A stretch of DNA of 34,678 nt from Desulfobacterales bacterium CG2_30_60_27 (GCA_001873115.1 MNYK01000075.1:1-34678); one strand, 5' to 3'. Positions 1 through 9,613 are shown, counted from the first letter of the stretch. Notes: generated by a model from the letters alone, not told the origin. A program made the numbers and translations.

Positions 1-195
1 GTAACTATCCAGTGGAACCGCAACCCAGGTGAGTTCCCGGACTGGAAATGCTTTTCGCGGGATCGTCCGCGACCGGGCGCAGGATGCGCGGGAGGTCGCG
101 GACGCCTCGGAGGCGGGCAGGACGCCCGCCGAGAATGCGCGAAAAGTATTTTCAGGCCGGGAACGCTTGACTGCCGACACAAGCTGGATAGTTAC
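1..195. repeat. Long imperfect palindromic (MITE-like) element, copy A
   Basis: Termini GTAACTATCCAG (1-12) and CTGGATAGTTAC (184-195) are perfect inverted repeats. Arms also match internally (GTTCCCGG-CTGGAAATGCTTTTCGCG vs reverse complement GTTCCCGG-CTGAAAATACTTTTCGCG). Nested stems GTCCGCGACC(65-74)/GGTCGCGGAC(94-103) and GGCGGGC(112-118)/GCCCGCC(124-130). Confidence 0.75.
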
Positions 196-205
196 GGAGG
201 CAATT

Positions 206-763
206 ATGAAAAAACTGGCTGTCATACTGCTGATGGTTGGCATCGTGAGCCTGGCGCAGACCGCCCGGACGGCCGAGTTCACCGTGAGCAGCCCGCAGTT
301 GCCCGCCAACGGCCGGATGGCCGAGGCCCAGGTCTACAACAGCTTTGGCTGCACCGGCAAAAACATCTCACCCATACTCATGTGGCAAAACGCCCCGGAG
401 AAGACCAGAAGCTTTGCGGTCACGGTCTATGATCCCGACGCACCCACGGGCAGCGGCTGGTGGCACTGGCTCATCTTCAATATCCCGACCAAGGTCAACA
501 TGCTGCCAGAAAACGCCGGCAATAAAGAGGCCGGCCTGGCCCCGGCCGGCAGCACGCAAAGCCGGACCGACTACGGCACCCCCGGCTACGGCGGCGCCTG
601 CCCGCCGGCCGGCGACCAGCCGCACCGTTATATTTTCACGGTCTTTGCCCTGGATGTGGACACCCTGCCCCTGCCTGAAAACGCCAGCGCCGCCATGGTG
701 GGCTTCAATCTCAACCAGCACGCCATCGCCAAGGCCCAGATGACGGTGCATTACTCCCGGTGA
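206..763 (+). CDS. YbhB/YbcL (PEBP, Raf kinase inhibitor-like) family protein with signal peptide
   Basis: Translation MKKLAVILLMVGIVSLAQTARTAEFTVSSPQLP...GKNISPILMWQNAPEKTRSFAVTVYDPDAPTGSGWWHWLIFNIP fits the PEBP family. Start moved from 29 to 206 because GGAGG (196-200) precedes it and the upstream part of the ORF lies in repeat copy A. Confidence 0.88.
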   Translation: MKKLAVILLMVGIVSLAQTARTAEFTVSSPQLPANGRMAEAQVYNSFGCTGKNISPILMWQNAPEKTRSFAVTVYDPDAPTGSGWWHWLIFNIPTKVNMLPENAGNKEAGLAPAGSTQSRTDYGTPGYGGACPPAGDQPHRYIFTVFALDVDTLPLPENASAAMVGFNLNQHAIAKAQMTVHYSR

Positions 764-808
764 CCCCTGCGGGAAACCCTGGCGCCGACCGGCCTTCCTG
801 CCCGTTGG

Positions 809-2083
809 TTACTGCAAACTTTCGATGGTGTCCAGCCGGTTTTCTATCTTCTTAATGAAGGTATGGGCCAGTTCGTTGCCCGGATCAAGCTCTTCGACAT
901 ATTCAAAAATGCCCTGGGCATCGATGTAGGCCTTCCGGGCATACAGCTCCTGCCCGCGCTCCATCATCAGGCCGATCTCCCGTTGCAGGCCTTTCTCCAG
1001 AAGCCGCGCCAACCCCTCCGCCCCTTCATCGTTTTTTTCAGCCAGACATAGCTGCCGGATGGTCGCCATGGCACTGGTAAATTCACGTTGTGCGAAAATG
1101 GGCGTGGCCGCGGCAGGTGGTTGCGCAAGGCGGGCCTGCAGAACCTCGCGCAGGATCTCCCTGGCCTCATGATGCTTCGGCTCCAGGCCAAGGATGCGGC
1201 CGGCATAGATGAGGGCTTGCCGCGGATCATGCTGCCGCATCTGGTCGCGGGCCAGCTTGAGGAGATAACCGGTATCCTGCCGCTGTTGCACTTTTTTTTG
1301 CAACGCCTTAATCTGCTCGTTGTCCGGCGCCATGGTCTGGGCCTTTTGCAGGATCGCCTTGGTCCGCGCCAGCTTGCCAGCGGCAAGGAGCTTTTCACTT
1401 TCATTCAGATAGGTGGCGACCTGTTGCTCCTTGGCAAAATCGAGCCAGGGAGCCAGGCGAAGAGCCGTCTGGTTGCTGAAGTCATAGGATAAGAGGGTTT
1501 CATTTTTCCTGATCATGGCCTGGAGTTCTTCAGGCTTGCTGGTGTAGGCCACGCTCTCTTGCCGAAGCTGGTCTTCAAGCGCGGCCAGCTTCTCCCGAAT
1601 GGCCTGGTCCGCACGTAACTGTTCATAGGCGGCACACGCCTCGGCATGGGCGGGATTAAGCCGGATAGCAGCGTTAAATGCGACCAGGGCGCGCTCCTTG
1701 TCGGTCGCCGGATAGCCGCGGCCGCGCTCATACAGCCTGGCACTTTCCCTGGCCACCTTGTCTTCCAGGGCAACGATCTTGGCCTGTAACCCTTCCAGGC
1801 GGTCGTCATAAGCGTAGGCCGCCTTATAACTGGCCGCGGCATCATAAAATTCGCCTTGCCGAACATGCTGATCCCCGGCCCGCAAATGCGCGGCTACCAG
1901 GGCGGCAATGTCCCGGTAGATATCAATCCGCACGTCTTCCGGGATATTAGCGGGCGCCGGGATTTTGGTGGGCTCTGGAATGTTGGCGGGTTCCTTGACC
2001 GGGGCACAGCCCCCCGCGGCCCCGAAAACCATGGCCAAAAACAGGCAGAGAACCAGACGATGCAAGGTGTCGGTAGGCATCAT
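809..2083 (-). CDS. TPR-repeat lipoprotein
   Basis: N-terminal lipoprotein signal (LCLFLAMVFGAAGGC) followed by helical TPR-like repeats; 4-bp overlap with the upstream cyclase gene. Confidence 0.75.
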   Translation of the reverse strand: MMPTDTLHRLVLCLFLAMVFGAAGGCAPVKEPANIPEPTKIPAPANIPEDVRIDIYRDIAALVAAHLRAGDQHVRQGEFYDAAASYKAAYAYDDRLEGLQAKIVALEDKVARESARLYERGRGYPATDKERALVAFNAAIRLNPAHAEACAAYEQLRADQAIREKLAALEDQLRQESVAYTSKPEELQAMIRKNETLLSYDFSNQTALRLAPWLDFAKEQQVATYLNESEKLLAAGKLARTKAILQKAQTMAPDNEQIKALQKKVQQRQDTGYLLKLARDQMRQHDPRQALIYAGRILGLEPKHHEAREILREVLQARLAQPPAAATPIFAQREFTSAMATIRQLCLAEKNDEGAEGLARLLEKGLQREIGLMMERGQELYARKAYIDAQGIFEYVEELDPGNELAHTFIKKIENRLDTIESLQ

Positions 2084-3516
2084 GACCTGACAATCAACAG
2101 CTCAATGGGCGTGGCAAAGCCCTTTTGCACGATGGGACCGATCTTCTCGACCGCATGGACCCGGCCGGTGCGCTCGTACGTCTGCCGGTTGGTAAGAATT
2201 TCCGCGGGCCTCGCCCTGGCGCACAGGCGAGAGGCCAGGTTGACGGCCGACCCCATGCAGGTAAAATCCATCCGGTCCTGCGAGCCGATATTGCCGGCCA
2301 CCACCTTGCCGTGGCAAATCCCTATACCGACCTGCACCGTATGGAGTTCTTTGGTCATGCGGTCGATATTGGCCTGCTTGATGGCCTGCTGGATGGCAAT
2401 GGCGGCGTTGATGGCGTTTTCTATGCCATCCGGGCCGCCAAACACAGCCATCACCGCATCGCCGACAAACTTATCGATATCGCCTTGCCAGTTTCGGATG
2501 ATCTCGGCCTGCAAATTGAAATAAAAGTTGACAATGGCCACCACCTCCTGGGCGCCCTTCGCCTCGCTCAAGGCGGTAAAGCCGCGAATGTCCGAGAAGA
2601 AGATCGTCAGTTCTTTGTGCTCGCCGCCCAGCCTGATATCCCGCGGGATGCCCTGCTTGATCATGGTGATGGTGGAACCGGAGACGAATTTCTGCAGCAT
2701 CTTCTTCTCCTTGAGGCCTCGCACCATCTGCTTGAATTCGTTCCCCAGGTCTTCAATCTCGTCATTGGTGGCGACATTCAGGTCCACGTCGAGGTTGCCC
2801 CGGGCCACCGCGCTCACCGCGCCGGCCAGCTTCAGAATCGGCTTGGTGAACCGGGAGCCCAGCATATAGGCGAACACCAGGACAATGGGCAGGACAATGA
2901 TAGTGCTGGCGACCGACACCAGAATGACCTTGCCGATGCCCTTGAAGATGGTCTCGCGACTGTAGGCAATGACCACGGCCCCGAGGCAATTGGCCTTATG
3001 TTCGTATTCATAAATGATCGGTTTGACAAAACGATAGGCCGGCCGCACCTCCTCGCCCGGGGGCCCATGAAGAAACGACTCATAAAAGATATCATCGGTG
3101 GCCGCGGTCAGAATCCGCTGGGCCAGGCGCGGCTCGAGCCGGACGCCGCTCTCGTCCTTTGCCCGGAGCCCCCCGAAATAGGCAAACTCAAGGGTGTCGC
3201 CGGTTTTCACGGTCATGTACACCGAGATATCGAGCACCCCCATGGACTTTAAGCGCCGCGACTTCTTAAGAACCTCTTCCAGATTGGCCTTGTCGGCCGG
3301 GGTTCTCTCCAGCAAGGCGATGAGCGAGGTCTCGCTGATGCGTTCCAGCGAGGTTTCGGCAATCTTGAAGGTTTTTTCGAGGATAACCTCGTTCATCAGG
3401 CGGATGGTGAAATAGTCGAGACAGGCCACTGTCACCAGGATGGACAGGATGATAAAACCGATCAGCCGGAGCCGTAAGCCACCCTTGCGGAGAATTTTTC
3501 TGATTAAAACAGGCAT
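2080..3516 (-). CDS. Membrane-anchored adenylate/guanylate cyclase with HAMP domain
   Basis: Class III cyclase signature ELTIFFSDIRGFTALSE...DKFVGDAVMAVFG...GIGICHGKVVAGNIGSQDRMDFTCMGSAVNLASRL; N-terminal TM helix, HAMP-like linker after second TM. Confidence 0.9.
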   Translation of the reverse strand: MPVLIRKILRKGGLRLRLIGFIILSILVTVACLDYFTIRLMNEVILEKTFKIAETSLERISETSLIALLERTPADKANLEEVLKKSRRLKSMGVLDISVYMTVKTGDTLEFAYFGGLRAKDESGVRLEPRLAQRILTAATDDIFYESFLHGPPGEEVRPAYRFVKPIIYEYEHKANCLGAVVIAYSRETIFKGIGKVILVSVASTIIVLPIVLVFAYMLGSRFTKPILKLAGAVSAVARGNLDVDLNVATNDEIEDLGNEFKQMVRGLKEKKMLQKFVSGSTITMIKQGIPRDIRLGGEHKELTIFFSDIRGFTALSEAKGAQEVVAIVNFYFNLQAEIIRNWQGDIDKFVGDAVMAVFGGPDGIENAINAAIAIQQAIKQANIDRMTKELHTVQVGIGICHGKVVAGNIGSQDRMDFTCMGSAVNLASRLCARARPAEILTNRQTYERTGRVHAVEKIGPIVQKGFATPIELLIVRS

Positions 3517-3563
3517 GATGTGGGACGTCTGAAATGAGAACCAACCAGGACGACGGCCGGGCG

Positions 3564-4367
3564 TCAGTCCTCCTGGCGGAAACCGGCGAGCGGTTCGCCC
3601 TTCTCGCCCTCGCTGGAGAGCAGGACCAGATCCACCCGTCGGTTGCTGGCCCGGCCCGCCTCGTCGGCGTTATCGGCAATGGGCCGGAACTCGCCGTAGC
3701 CCACCGCGGTAAGCCGGGTGGGCTTGAAATACATGGTATCCACCAGGTAATGCACCAGGTTGGTGGCGCGGGCCGTGGACAGTTCCCAGTTGGACGGGAA
3801 GGCCACGGAATGCACCGGCACATTGTCGGTATGGCCTTCGATGCGGATGGGGCTGGTGCTGTCCGCCAGCAACTTAGCGATCTCCTGCAAAAGCGGCAAG
3901 GCCTCCGGCCGGATCATGGCGCTCCCCGAAGCGAAGAAGCCCGCCTCCTTGAGGCTTACCACCAGGCCCCGGCGGTCCGTGGAAACCTTGACCTTATCCC
4001 GCGCCCCACTGGTCATGAGGACACCGGTGACCCCATCCTTGAGGCTGGCCAACTGTTCGGCCTCGGCCAGGATCCCGGGGGCCACGGCCTCGGGTGAGGC
4101 GGGCGGCGGCTGGGATACCACCACCGGCGGCGGCGGCCTGAGATCAACGGTTTCAACCAGGCTTGGCACCACCGAGCCGGATCGGTGCTGCTCATAGCCA
4201 AAGGAGCCCCGCACCGAGACCGCCACCTCCTCCACCTTCTGCCGGTCAACCTGGGATATGGCGTAAAGGGTGACGAAGACGGCGAACAGCAAGGTGATGA
4301 AGTCCGCGTAGGAGATGAGCCAGCGCTCCGGATTCGGTGACTTTTCCTGTTTATGCTTTTTTCGCAC
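3564..4367 (-). CDS. motB: MotB-like motor protein / OmpA-family peptidoglycan-binding protein
   Basis: RWLISYADFITLLFAVFVTLYAISQVD and C-terminal OmpA domain (IRIEGHTDNVPVHSVAFPSNWELSTARATNLVHYL...SNRRVDLVLL). Likely GTG start at 4367; the listed ORF begins at 4433. Confidence 0.87.
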   Translation of the reverse strand: MRKKHKQEKSPNPERWLISYADFITLLFAVFVTLYAISQVDRQKVEEVAVSVRGSFGYEQHRSGSVVPSLVETVDLRPPPPVVVSQPPPASPEAVAPGILAEAEQLASLKDGVTGVLMTSGARDKVKVSTDRRGLVVSLKEAGFFASGSAMIRPEALPLLQEIAKLLADSTSPIRIEGHTDNVPVHSVAFPSNWELSTARATNLVHYLVDTMYFKPTRLTAVGYGEFRPIADNADEAGRASNRRVDLVLLSSEGEKGEPLAGFRQED

Positions 4368-5145
4368 CGGGCGCCTCGCGCGGCTTGGGTTGATGCACGG
4401 TGGTGGCGGCATAGAAGCCCTGGAGCTTGTCAATGATCAGACGGGGATTATCCCCATGCAGGATGGCCAAAAAACCCTCGAAGACGATCTCCTTCAACAG
4501 GAGTTTTTCCTGCATCCTTTTCCTCAGTTTGGTGCCTATGGGGATGCAGACGAGGTTGGCGGTCATCAAACCGTAGATGGTGGCCACGAAGGCCACGGCG
4601 ATGCCGGCCCCGAGGTTGGCGGTATCGTTAAGATTGCTCACCACATGGATGAGGCCGAGCACCGCGCCGATGATGCCGATGGTGGGGGCGAAACCGCCGG
4701 CCGCCTCAAAGACCTCGGCGTTCAGCCGGCACGTTTCTTCAAAGGAATTGATTTCAATCTCCATGACCTCCTTGAAACGCATGGCCTCCGTGCCATCCAC
4801 CAGCAAGGTGAGCCCCTTGCGGATAAAGCGATCCTCGGTCTTGTCTATTTCCTCCTCCAGCCCCAGCAGCCCGGCCCGCCGGGCCTTGTTGGCATAGCCG
4901 GCGATAAGCTGGATGATTGCAAAAGGATCTTCCTCGTCATGGAGCAGGGCCGTTTTGGCATCAGCCAGGGCCCGGATGATTACTTGCATGGGAAAGGAAA
5001 CCAGGGTGGCGCCGCAGGTGCCCCCCAAAACAATGACAGCGGCGGTGGGCTGCAAGAGGGCATTGAAATGCCCACCCTCCAGCATCTGGCCGGCAATGAC
5101 GGCGCCAAAACCAAGAATCAGGCCAAGAAGCGTGGCGATATCCAT
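4351..5145 (-). CDS. motA: MotA-like stator protein (MotA/TolQ/ExbB family)
   Basis: MDIATLLGLILGFGAVIAGQMLEGGHFNALLQPTAAVIVLGGTCGATLVSFPM...GGFAPTIGIIGAVLGLIHVVSNLND; start moved to ATG at 5145. Confidence 0.9.
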   Translation of the reverse strand: MDIATLLGLILGFGAVIAGQMLEGGHFNALLQPTAAVIVLGGTCGATLVSFPMQVIIRALADAKTALLHDEEDPFAIIQLIAGYANKARRAGLLGLEEEIDKTEDRFIRKGLTLLVDGTEAMRFKEVMEIEINSFEETCRLNAEVFEAAGGFAPTIGIIGAVLGLIHVVSNLNDTANLGAGIAVAFVATIYGLMTANLVCIPIGTKLRKRMQEKLLLKEIVFEGFLAILHGDNPRLIIDKLQGFYAATTVHQPKPREAPGAKKA

Positions 5146-5345
5146 GCAGGGGCTCACTCTACCATGAAGAAAAACAAAGTCCGGGCCGCACCAGGGCACG
5201 GGCCGGCGACTGCTGACGACAGCAACGCAAGGCCCATCATTAAGTCGATACAATCTACACTATTTCTGAAGTATTTGGAAATCTTAACCTTTATCCTGGG
5301 ACCAAGCCATCCTGCCCCGGGAAAATCCGCCGCTCCTCTTCTTCA

Positions 5346-5500
5346 GTAACTATCCAGCCCAACCGCGATCCAGGTGAGTTCCCGAACTGGCAATGCTTTT
5401 CGCGGCTTCGTCCGCGACCTCAGGCGCGGGATGCGCGGGATTCCCAAGCCGCCGGCCGCGGTCGCTCACCGATACGCGGACGAGCGGCCGGCAATCCGTG
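5346..5500. repeat. Palindromic element, diverged copy B
   Basis: GTAACTATCCAGcccAACCGCgatCCAGGTGAGTTCCCGaACTGGcAATGCTTTTCGCGg is near-identical to the left arm of copy A. Right arm diverged (a GCGGACG match remains); right boundary approximate. Confidence 0.65.
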
Positions 5501-5505
5501 CGTGG

Positions 5506-6927
5506 TCACCGCAGCCGGCCTTCCTCTCCCGACGCACCCGCGGGAGCGGGCCAGACCATGGTCTTGCCCGCCAGGGCGGTCTTGGCCCCGGCCAGGGCGG
5601 TCCGCGCCAGGTCGCTGGCCGCCACCTCGTGGCCCAGGATCAGATCCACCACCACCGCCGGCTGGAGTTCATCGCCCAGCTTGGCGGGCGCGTATCCCGG
5701 CTCCCGGCCGTCGATCCGGCGCAGCAGCCCGGTGCGCACCAGTTCATCGAGCACCAGCCGGATGAAACCACCCGGCTGCCTGATCCGCTCGGCCAGGCTA
5801 TGGAATGTAGTGACGGTGCGGCCGTGCATATCCGCCCCGGCCGCTGCCAGGATGGTAAAGGCCAGGGCCAACCGCAGGCTGGGCAACAGGCGTTGCTCCT
5901 CCCGGACATAATCAGGCCACTCCTGAATGGCGTAGGCCACCTCGGCGCCCAGCAGGAAGACCAGCCAGTCGACGTAGAGCCAGAGCAGGAAGAGCGGCAG
6001 GGTGGCGAAGGAACCGTAGATGGCGTTGTAGTTGGCCACGCCGATCTGCAGACCAACGTACAGGGACTGAACGACAAACCAGCCCACCCCGCCTACCAGG
6101 CCGCCAACCAAGGCGGGCAGGAGGCGGACGCGGGTGTTGGGCAGAAAACGGTAGAGCAGGCTGAAGGTTACCGCCACCACCACCAAGGGCAGCCGGTGGA
6201 GCAGAAAACCGCCCAGCCAGGGCATGGGCAGTACCCCTTGCAGCCAGCCGAACAGTCGCGGGCTCCGCAGGACCGCCTCGGTGGCCAGGGCCAGGTTGAG
6301 GGCGACCGGCAGGAGGATCATGACGGCGAAGTAGTCGAGGATCTTCCGGCCCATCGACCGGCGGCGGTCCGCCTTCCAGATGCAGTTCATGGCCTCCTCG
6401 ATGCTGTTCAGGAGGGCCACCACCGCCAGCAGCAGGCCGCAGATCCCGAAAAAACCCAGGGCCGCGAAGTTGGTCTGGTCCACATAGTCAAACACCTGGT
6501 CCACGGCCCGGTGCAGGTGGGAGGAAAGGTTGCGGCCAACGGCGGGCTCCCGGCCGACCACGGCCGGCACGACAGGCCCGGCAGACGCCAGCTCATGTGG
6601 GGCATCAAGCTGCTCGATAAAGGCATAGGCCGCCTGGCGCATCTGGCCGCCGGCCCCCAGCCCCTTGAGCACCGAGGTCCCGAGCGCCAGCAGCGGCACC
6701 ATGGCCAGCACCACGGTAAAGGTAAGGGCACTGGCCCGCATGGGAATGCGATCGAGGTGAAACTCCTTGCCAACGATGATCAGCACGCGGACCAGGGCGC
6801 GAGCCCAGCGCGCCAGCCCGTTTTCGGCCGGTGCGTGATTGAGCCATATCCAGTCACTCACCCGCCGGCCCAGGCAACGGAGACGTGCGGCCATTGAGGC
6901 CAGGACCGATGGTGTTGCAACGCTCAT
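5506..6927 (-). CDS. YihY/BrkB family inner-membrane protein
   Basis: Multiple TM helices and family-typical stretches (MRASALTFTVVLAMVPLLALGTSVLKGLG; NYNAIYGSFATLPLFLLWLYVDWLVFLLGAEVAYAIQ). Confidence 0.88.
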   Translation of the reverse strand: MSVATPSVLASMAARLRCLGRRVSDWIWLNHAPAENGLARWARALVRVLIIVGKEFHLDRIPMRASALTFTVVLAMVPLLALGTSVLKGLGAGGQMRQAAYAFIEQLDAPHELASAGPVVPAVVGREPAVGRNLSSHLHRAVDQVFDYVDQTNFAALGFFGICGLLLAVVALLNSIEEAMNCIWKADRRRSMGRKILDYFAVMILLPVALNLALATEAVLRSPRLFGWLQGVLPMPWLGGFLLHRLPLVVVAVTFSLLYRFLPNTRVRLLPALVGGLVGGVGWFVVQSLYVGLQIGVANYNAIYGSFATLPLFLLWLYVDWLVFLLGAEVAYAIQEWPDYVREEQRLLPSLRLALAFTILAAAGADMHGRTVTTFHSLAERIRQPGGFIRLVLDELVRTGLLRRIDGREPGYAPAKLGDELQPAVVVDLILGHEVAASDLARTALAGAKTALAGKTMVWPAPAGASGEEGRLR

Positions 6928-6936
6928 GGCGCCCCC

Positions 6937-7917
6937 TCACATCTCCAGGCCATTGGCGCGACAGGCATCAAGCACCAAATCCCGCAGACCGGCAATGAAG
7001 AGAGGCCGGTCATTGAGCGAGGCGGCGCGGGCCAGCTTCAGGCCAAGATCCTCGGCCAGCCGCCGATACTGGATATCGATCTCGTAAAGGGTCTCCACGT
7101 GGTCGGAGACGAAACTGATGGGCACCATAAGCACCGCCTTGACGCCCTGCCCGGCCAGCTCGGCAAGCATCTCCGGGGTGGACGGCGCCAGCCAGCGCAC
7201 CGGCCCGCTACGGCTCTGGAAACAGAGGCGGCCGGCCAGGCCGGTGAGTTTCTCCACCGCGACCATGGTTTCCTTGAGCTGATCCAGGTAGGGGTCACCC
7301 TCCTCGATGAAGCTGACCGGCAGGCTGTGGGCGCTGTAGACCACCTGCGCCGCATCCTCGCCCATGGCCCGATAGCCTGCCAGGATGTTGTCGGCCAGCG
7401 CGCGGACATAGTCGGCCTGAGTAGGCCAGGAGGGAATATCAATAACAGTGAACTGCCCGGGCATGGCAGCCGCCGCCTTATGCAGATCATCCAATGAGGA
7501 GCCGGTGGTGGCCACTGAGTAATGGGGGTAAAGGGTAAGGGCGACCAGATTATGGATGCCGTCCGCGGCCAGGCCGGCCAGGACTTCACGGGCATACGGC
7601 GGCCAGTAGCGCATGGCCACCTTCACCCGGAAACGGCCGTGCTCGGCGAGCGCCTTTTCAAGGGCCGCCGCCTGCGCCGCGGTGATGCGAGCCAGTGGCG
7701 AACCGCCGCCGATCTGCCGGTAGTATTCGCGACTCTTCGGGGCACGCCGCCGGGCAATAAGGCGGGCCAGGGGCTTCTGGAGAAACTTTGGCCCCAACCG
7801 GATGATCTGGCGGTCGGAAAAAAGGTTGTAGAGAAAGGGCTCCACATCATCCAAGCGCTCGGGCCCGCCAAGATTCAGGAGCACGACGCCGATGGTTGCC
7901 GGTTGCTCTTGAGGCAT
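6937..7917 (-). CDS. hemH: Ferrochelatase
   Basis: IGVVLLNLGGPERLDDVEPFLYNLFSD...LTLYPHYSVATTGSSLDDL...VVYSAHSLPVSFIEEGDPYLDQL...PISFVSDHVETLYEIDIQY. Confidence 0.93.
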   Translation of the reverse strand: MPQEQPATIGVVLLNLGGPERLDDVEPFLYNLFSDRQIIRLGPKFLQKPLARLIARRRAPKSREYYRQIGGGSPLARITAAQAAALEKALAEHGRFRVKVAMRYWPPYAREVLAGLAADGIHNLVALTLYPHYSVATTGSSLDDLHKAAAAMPGQFTVIDIPSWPTQADYVRALADNILAGYRAMGEDAAQVVYSAHSLPVSFIEEGDPYLDQLKETMVAVEKLTGLAGRLCFQSRSGPVRWLAPSTPEMLAELAGQGVKAVLMVPISFVSDHVETLYEIDIQYRRLAEDLGLKLARAASLNDRPLFIAGLRDLVLDACRANGLEM

Positions 7918-7926
7918 GCCGTCCTC

Positions 7927-8484
7927 CTAAGGGCAAAAAAGCCGCTGGTCAATACGAGCCGCCACCTCTACGGGGCCAAAGGGTAGCCCGGCAAAAATCC
8001 TGTTCTCCAGGGCCTTGCAGCGCTCGAAATTCGCGCGAATGGCCTGGTGACGCCGGGCGTCTTGGCGGCCGTACCGGTCGAGGATGTAGACCAACCGTTC
8101 TGCCAGGCTGACCACCTGATCATGGTTGACTCGTTTGTCGGCGTAATAGACGATCTCCTCTTCCGTAAAGGCCTCCCGCCCCGTGTCCCGCAAAATAACG
8201 TGCTGGGCGACGATCTCGGCGATCTCGACCATGCCATGGGCCAGGCAGATCTCCCGGCCCCTTGCGGCATGGTCCTCCTCGGTGTTCAGACAGGCGGTCT
8301 TGCCGATATCGTGCAGCAAGGCCCCGGCCACCGCCCGCTCCCGGGACAGGACCGCGCCCGCCTGCCGGATATTGTCAACCAGCAACGCCGCTACCCGGGC
8401 CACGAGCATGGAATGATCCCGGATATTGCCGAGCATGCCATACTCCGCCATGAGGCGGCAACAATCGTCCACCGTGGGAATCAT
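7927..8484 (-). CDS. HD-domain protein
   Basis: HD signature DHSMLVARVAALLVDN...AVAGALLHDIGKTACLNTEEDHAARG; lies between hemE and hemH on the same strand. Confidence 0.82.
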   Translation of the reverse strand: MIPTVDDCCRLMAEYGMLGNIRDHSMLVARVAALLVDNIRQAGAVLSRERAVAGALLHDIGKTACLNTEEDHAARGREICLAHGMVEIAEIVAQHVILRDTGREAFTEEEIVYYADKRVNHDQVVSLAERLVYILDRYGRQDARRHQAIRANFERCKALENRIFAGLPFGPVEVAARIDQRLFCP

Positions 8485-8514
8485 ACGTTGCAGGTCACTC
8501 GTCGTCAGCCGTCC

Positions 8515-9555
8515 TTATGCCCGCCCCTTGCCACTCAGTTCGTGGACCAGTTGCACCAGGAGCTTGGCCTTTTCCACCGGCGTTTCGGGCTGGATACCAT
8601 GCCCCAGGTTGAAGATGTGGCCGCGGGCCTTACGGCCCTGCGCGATAATGCGCTCGACCCTAGTGGCCAGCCTGTCCTCGGGCAGCAGCAGGGCGACAGG
8701 GTCCAGGTTGCCCTGCAGGGACACATCCTGGCCCAGCCGGGCCACGGCATCATCGATGGAGACCCGCCAGTCCACCCCCAGCACATCGGCGCCACTGGTC
8801 TTGGCCATCTCCAGAAGCGTCGCGCCGTTGTTGGCGAAGTAGATCACCGGCACCCCGGTCTCCTTCAGTGCGCGGACGAGCCACTGCACATAGGGCAGGG
8901 CGAACTCCGCGTAATCATCCGGCGCCAGCACCCCGACCCAGGAATCGAAAATCTGCAGGGCCTGGGCCCCGGCCGCTGCCTGGGCCTGGAGGTAATTGAT
9001 GGTGCAGGCCGTGATCTTTTCCAGAAGCTTCCGGTACAACTCCGGGGCCTGATACATCATCTGCTTGGTATGCCAGAATGTCCTGGAACCGCCACCCTCG
9101 ATGAGGTAGGTGGCCAGGGTAAAGGGCGCCCCGGAAAAACCGATCAGGGGCACCTTGTCGGCCAACTCGCGGCGCAGGATGCGAATGGTGTCCAGGACAT
9201 AGGTGAGTTCAAGCTCCGGGTCCGGGACCACCAGCCGATCGACGGCCGCTGCGTCGCGGATGGGATGGGCGAACACCGGCCCGCGGTTTTCGAGGAAATC
9301 CAGTGGGGCCCCCATCTTTTCCATGGGGACCAGGATATCGGAAAAGAGGATGGCCGCGTCCACCCCGAGGATATCGACCGGCTGCATGGACACCTCGGCG
9401 GCCGCCTCCGGGGTCTTGCAGAGTTCCAGAAAAGTGAATTTATCCCGGACCGTATGATATTCCGGCAGATAGCGGCCGGCCTGGCGCATGATCCAGATGG
9501 GGGTGTAAGGCACGGCCTCGCCCCGGCAGGCCTTCAAGAAAGTGTCATTCATCAT
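8515..9555 (-). CDS. hemE: Uroporphyrinogen decarboxylase
   Basis: PIWIMRQAGRYLPEYHTVRDKFTFLELCKTPEAAAEVSMQPVDILGVDAAILFSDILVP; C-terminal GHIFNLGHGIQPETPVEKAKLLVQLVHEL. Confidence 0.95.
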   Translation of the reverse strand: MMNDTFLKACRGEAVPYTPIWIMRQAGRYLPEYHTVRDKFTFLELCKTPEAAAEVSMQPVDILGVDAAILFSDILVPMEKMGAPLDFLENRGPVFAHPIRDAAAVDRLVVPDPELELTYVLDTIRILRRELADKVPLIGFSGAPFTLATYLIEGGGSRTFWHTKQMMYQAPELYRKLLEKITACTINYLQAQAAAGAQALQIFDSWVGVLAPDDYAEFALPYVQWLVRALKETGVPVIYFANNGATLLEMAKTSGADVLGVDWRVSIDDAVARLGQDVSLQGNLDPVALLLPEDRLATRVERIIAQGRKARGHIFNLGHGIQPETPVEKAKLLVQLVHELSGKGRA

Positions 9556-9613
9556 CGTTTCTCCGAATTTATATGGTTAGGGCAGGTTTACGAACCCCAC
9601 CCTGGCTGGCTGT

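Noticed and set aside
29-205. N-terminal extension of the YbhB-like ORF (MSSRTGNAFRG...)
   Set aside because: Encoded by the palindromic repeat; the same peptide start recurs at 5374 in copy B, and a good RBS plus signal peptide begin at 206.
5374-6897. 507-aa plus-strand ORF
   Set aside because: Starts in repeat copy B and runs antisense to yihY; Gln/His/Gly-rich and not protein-like.
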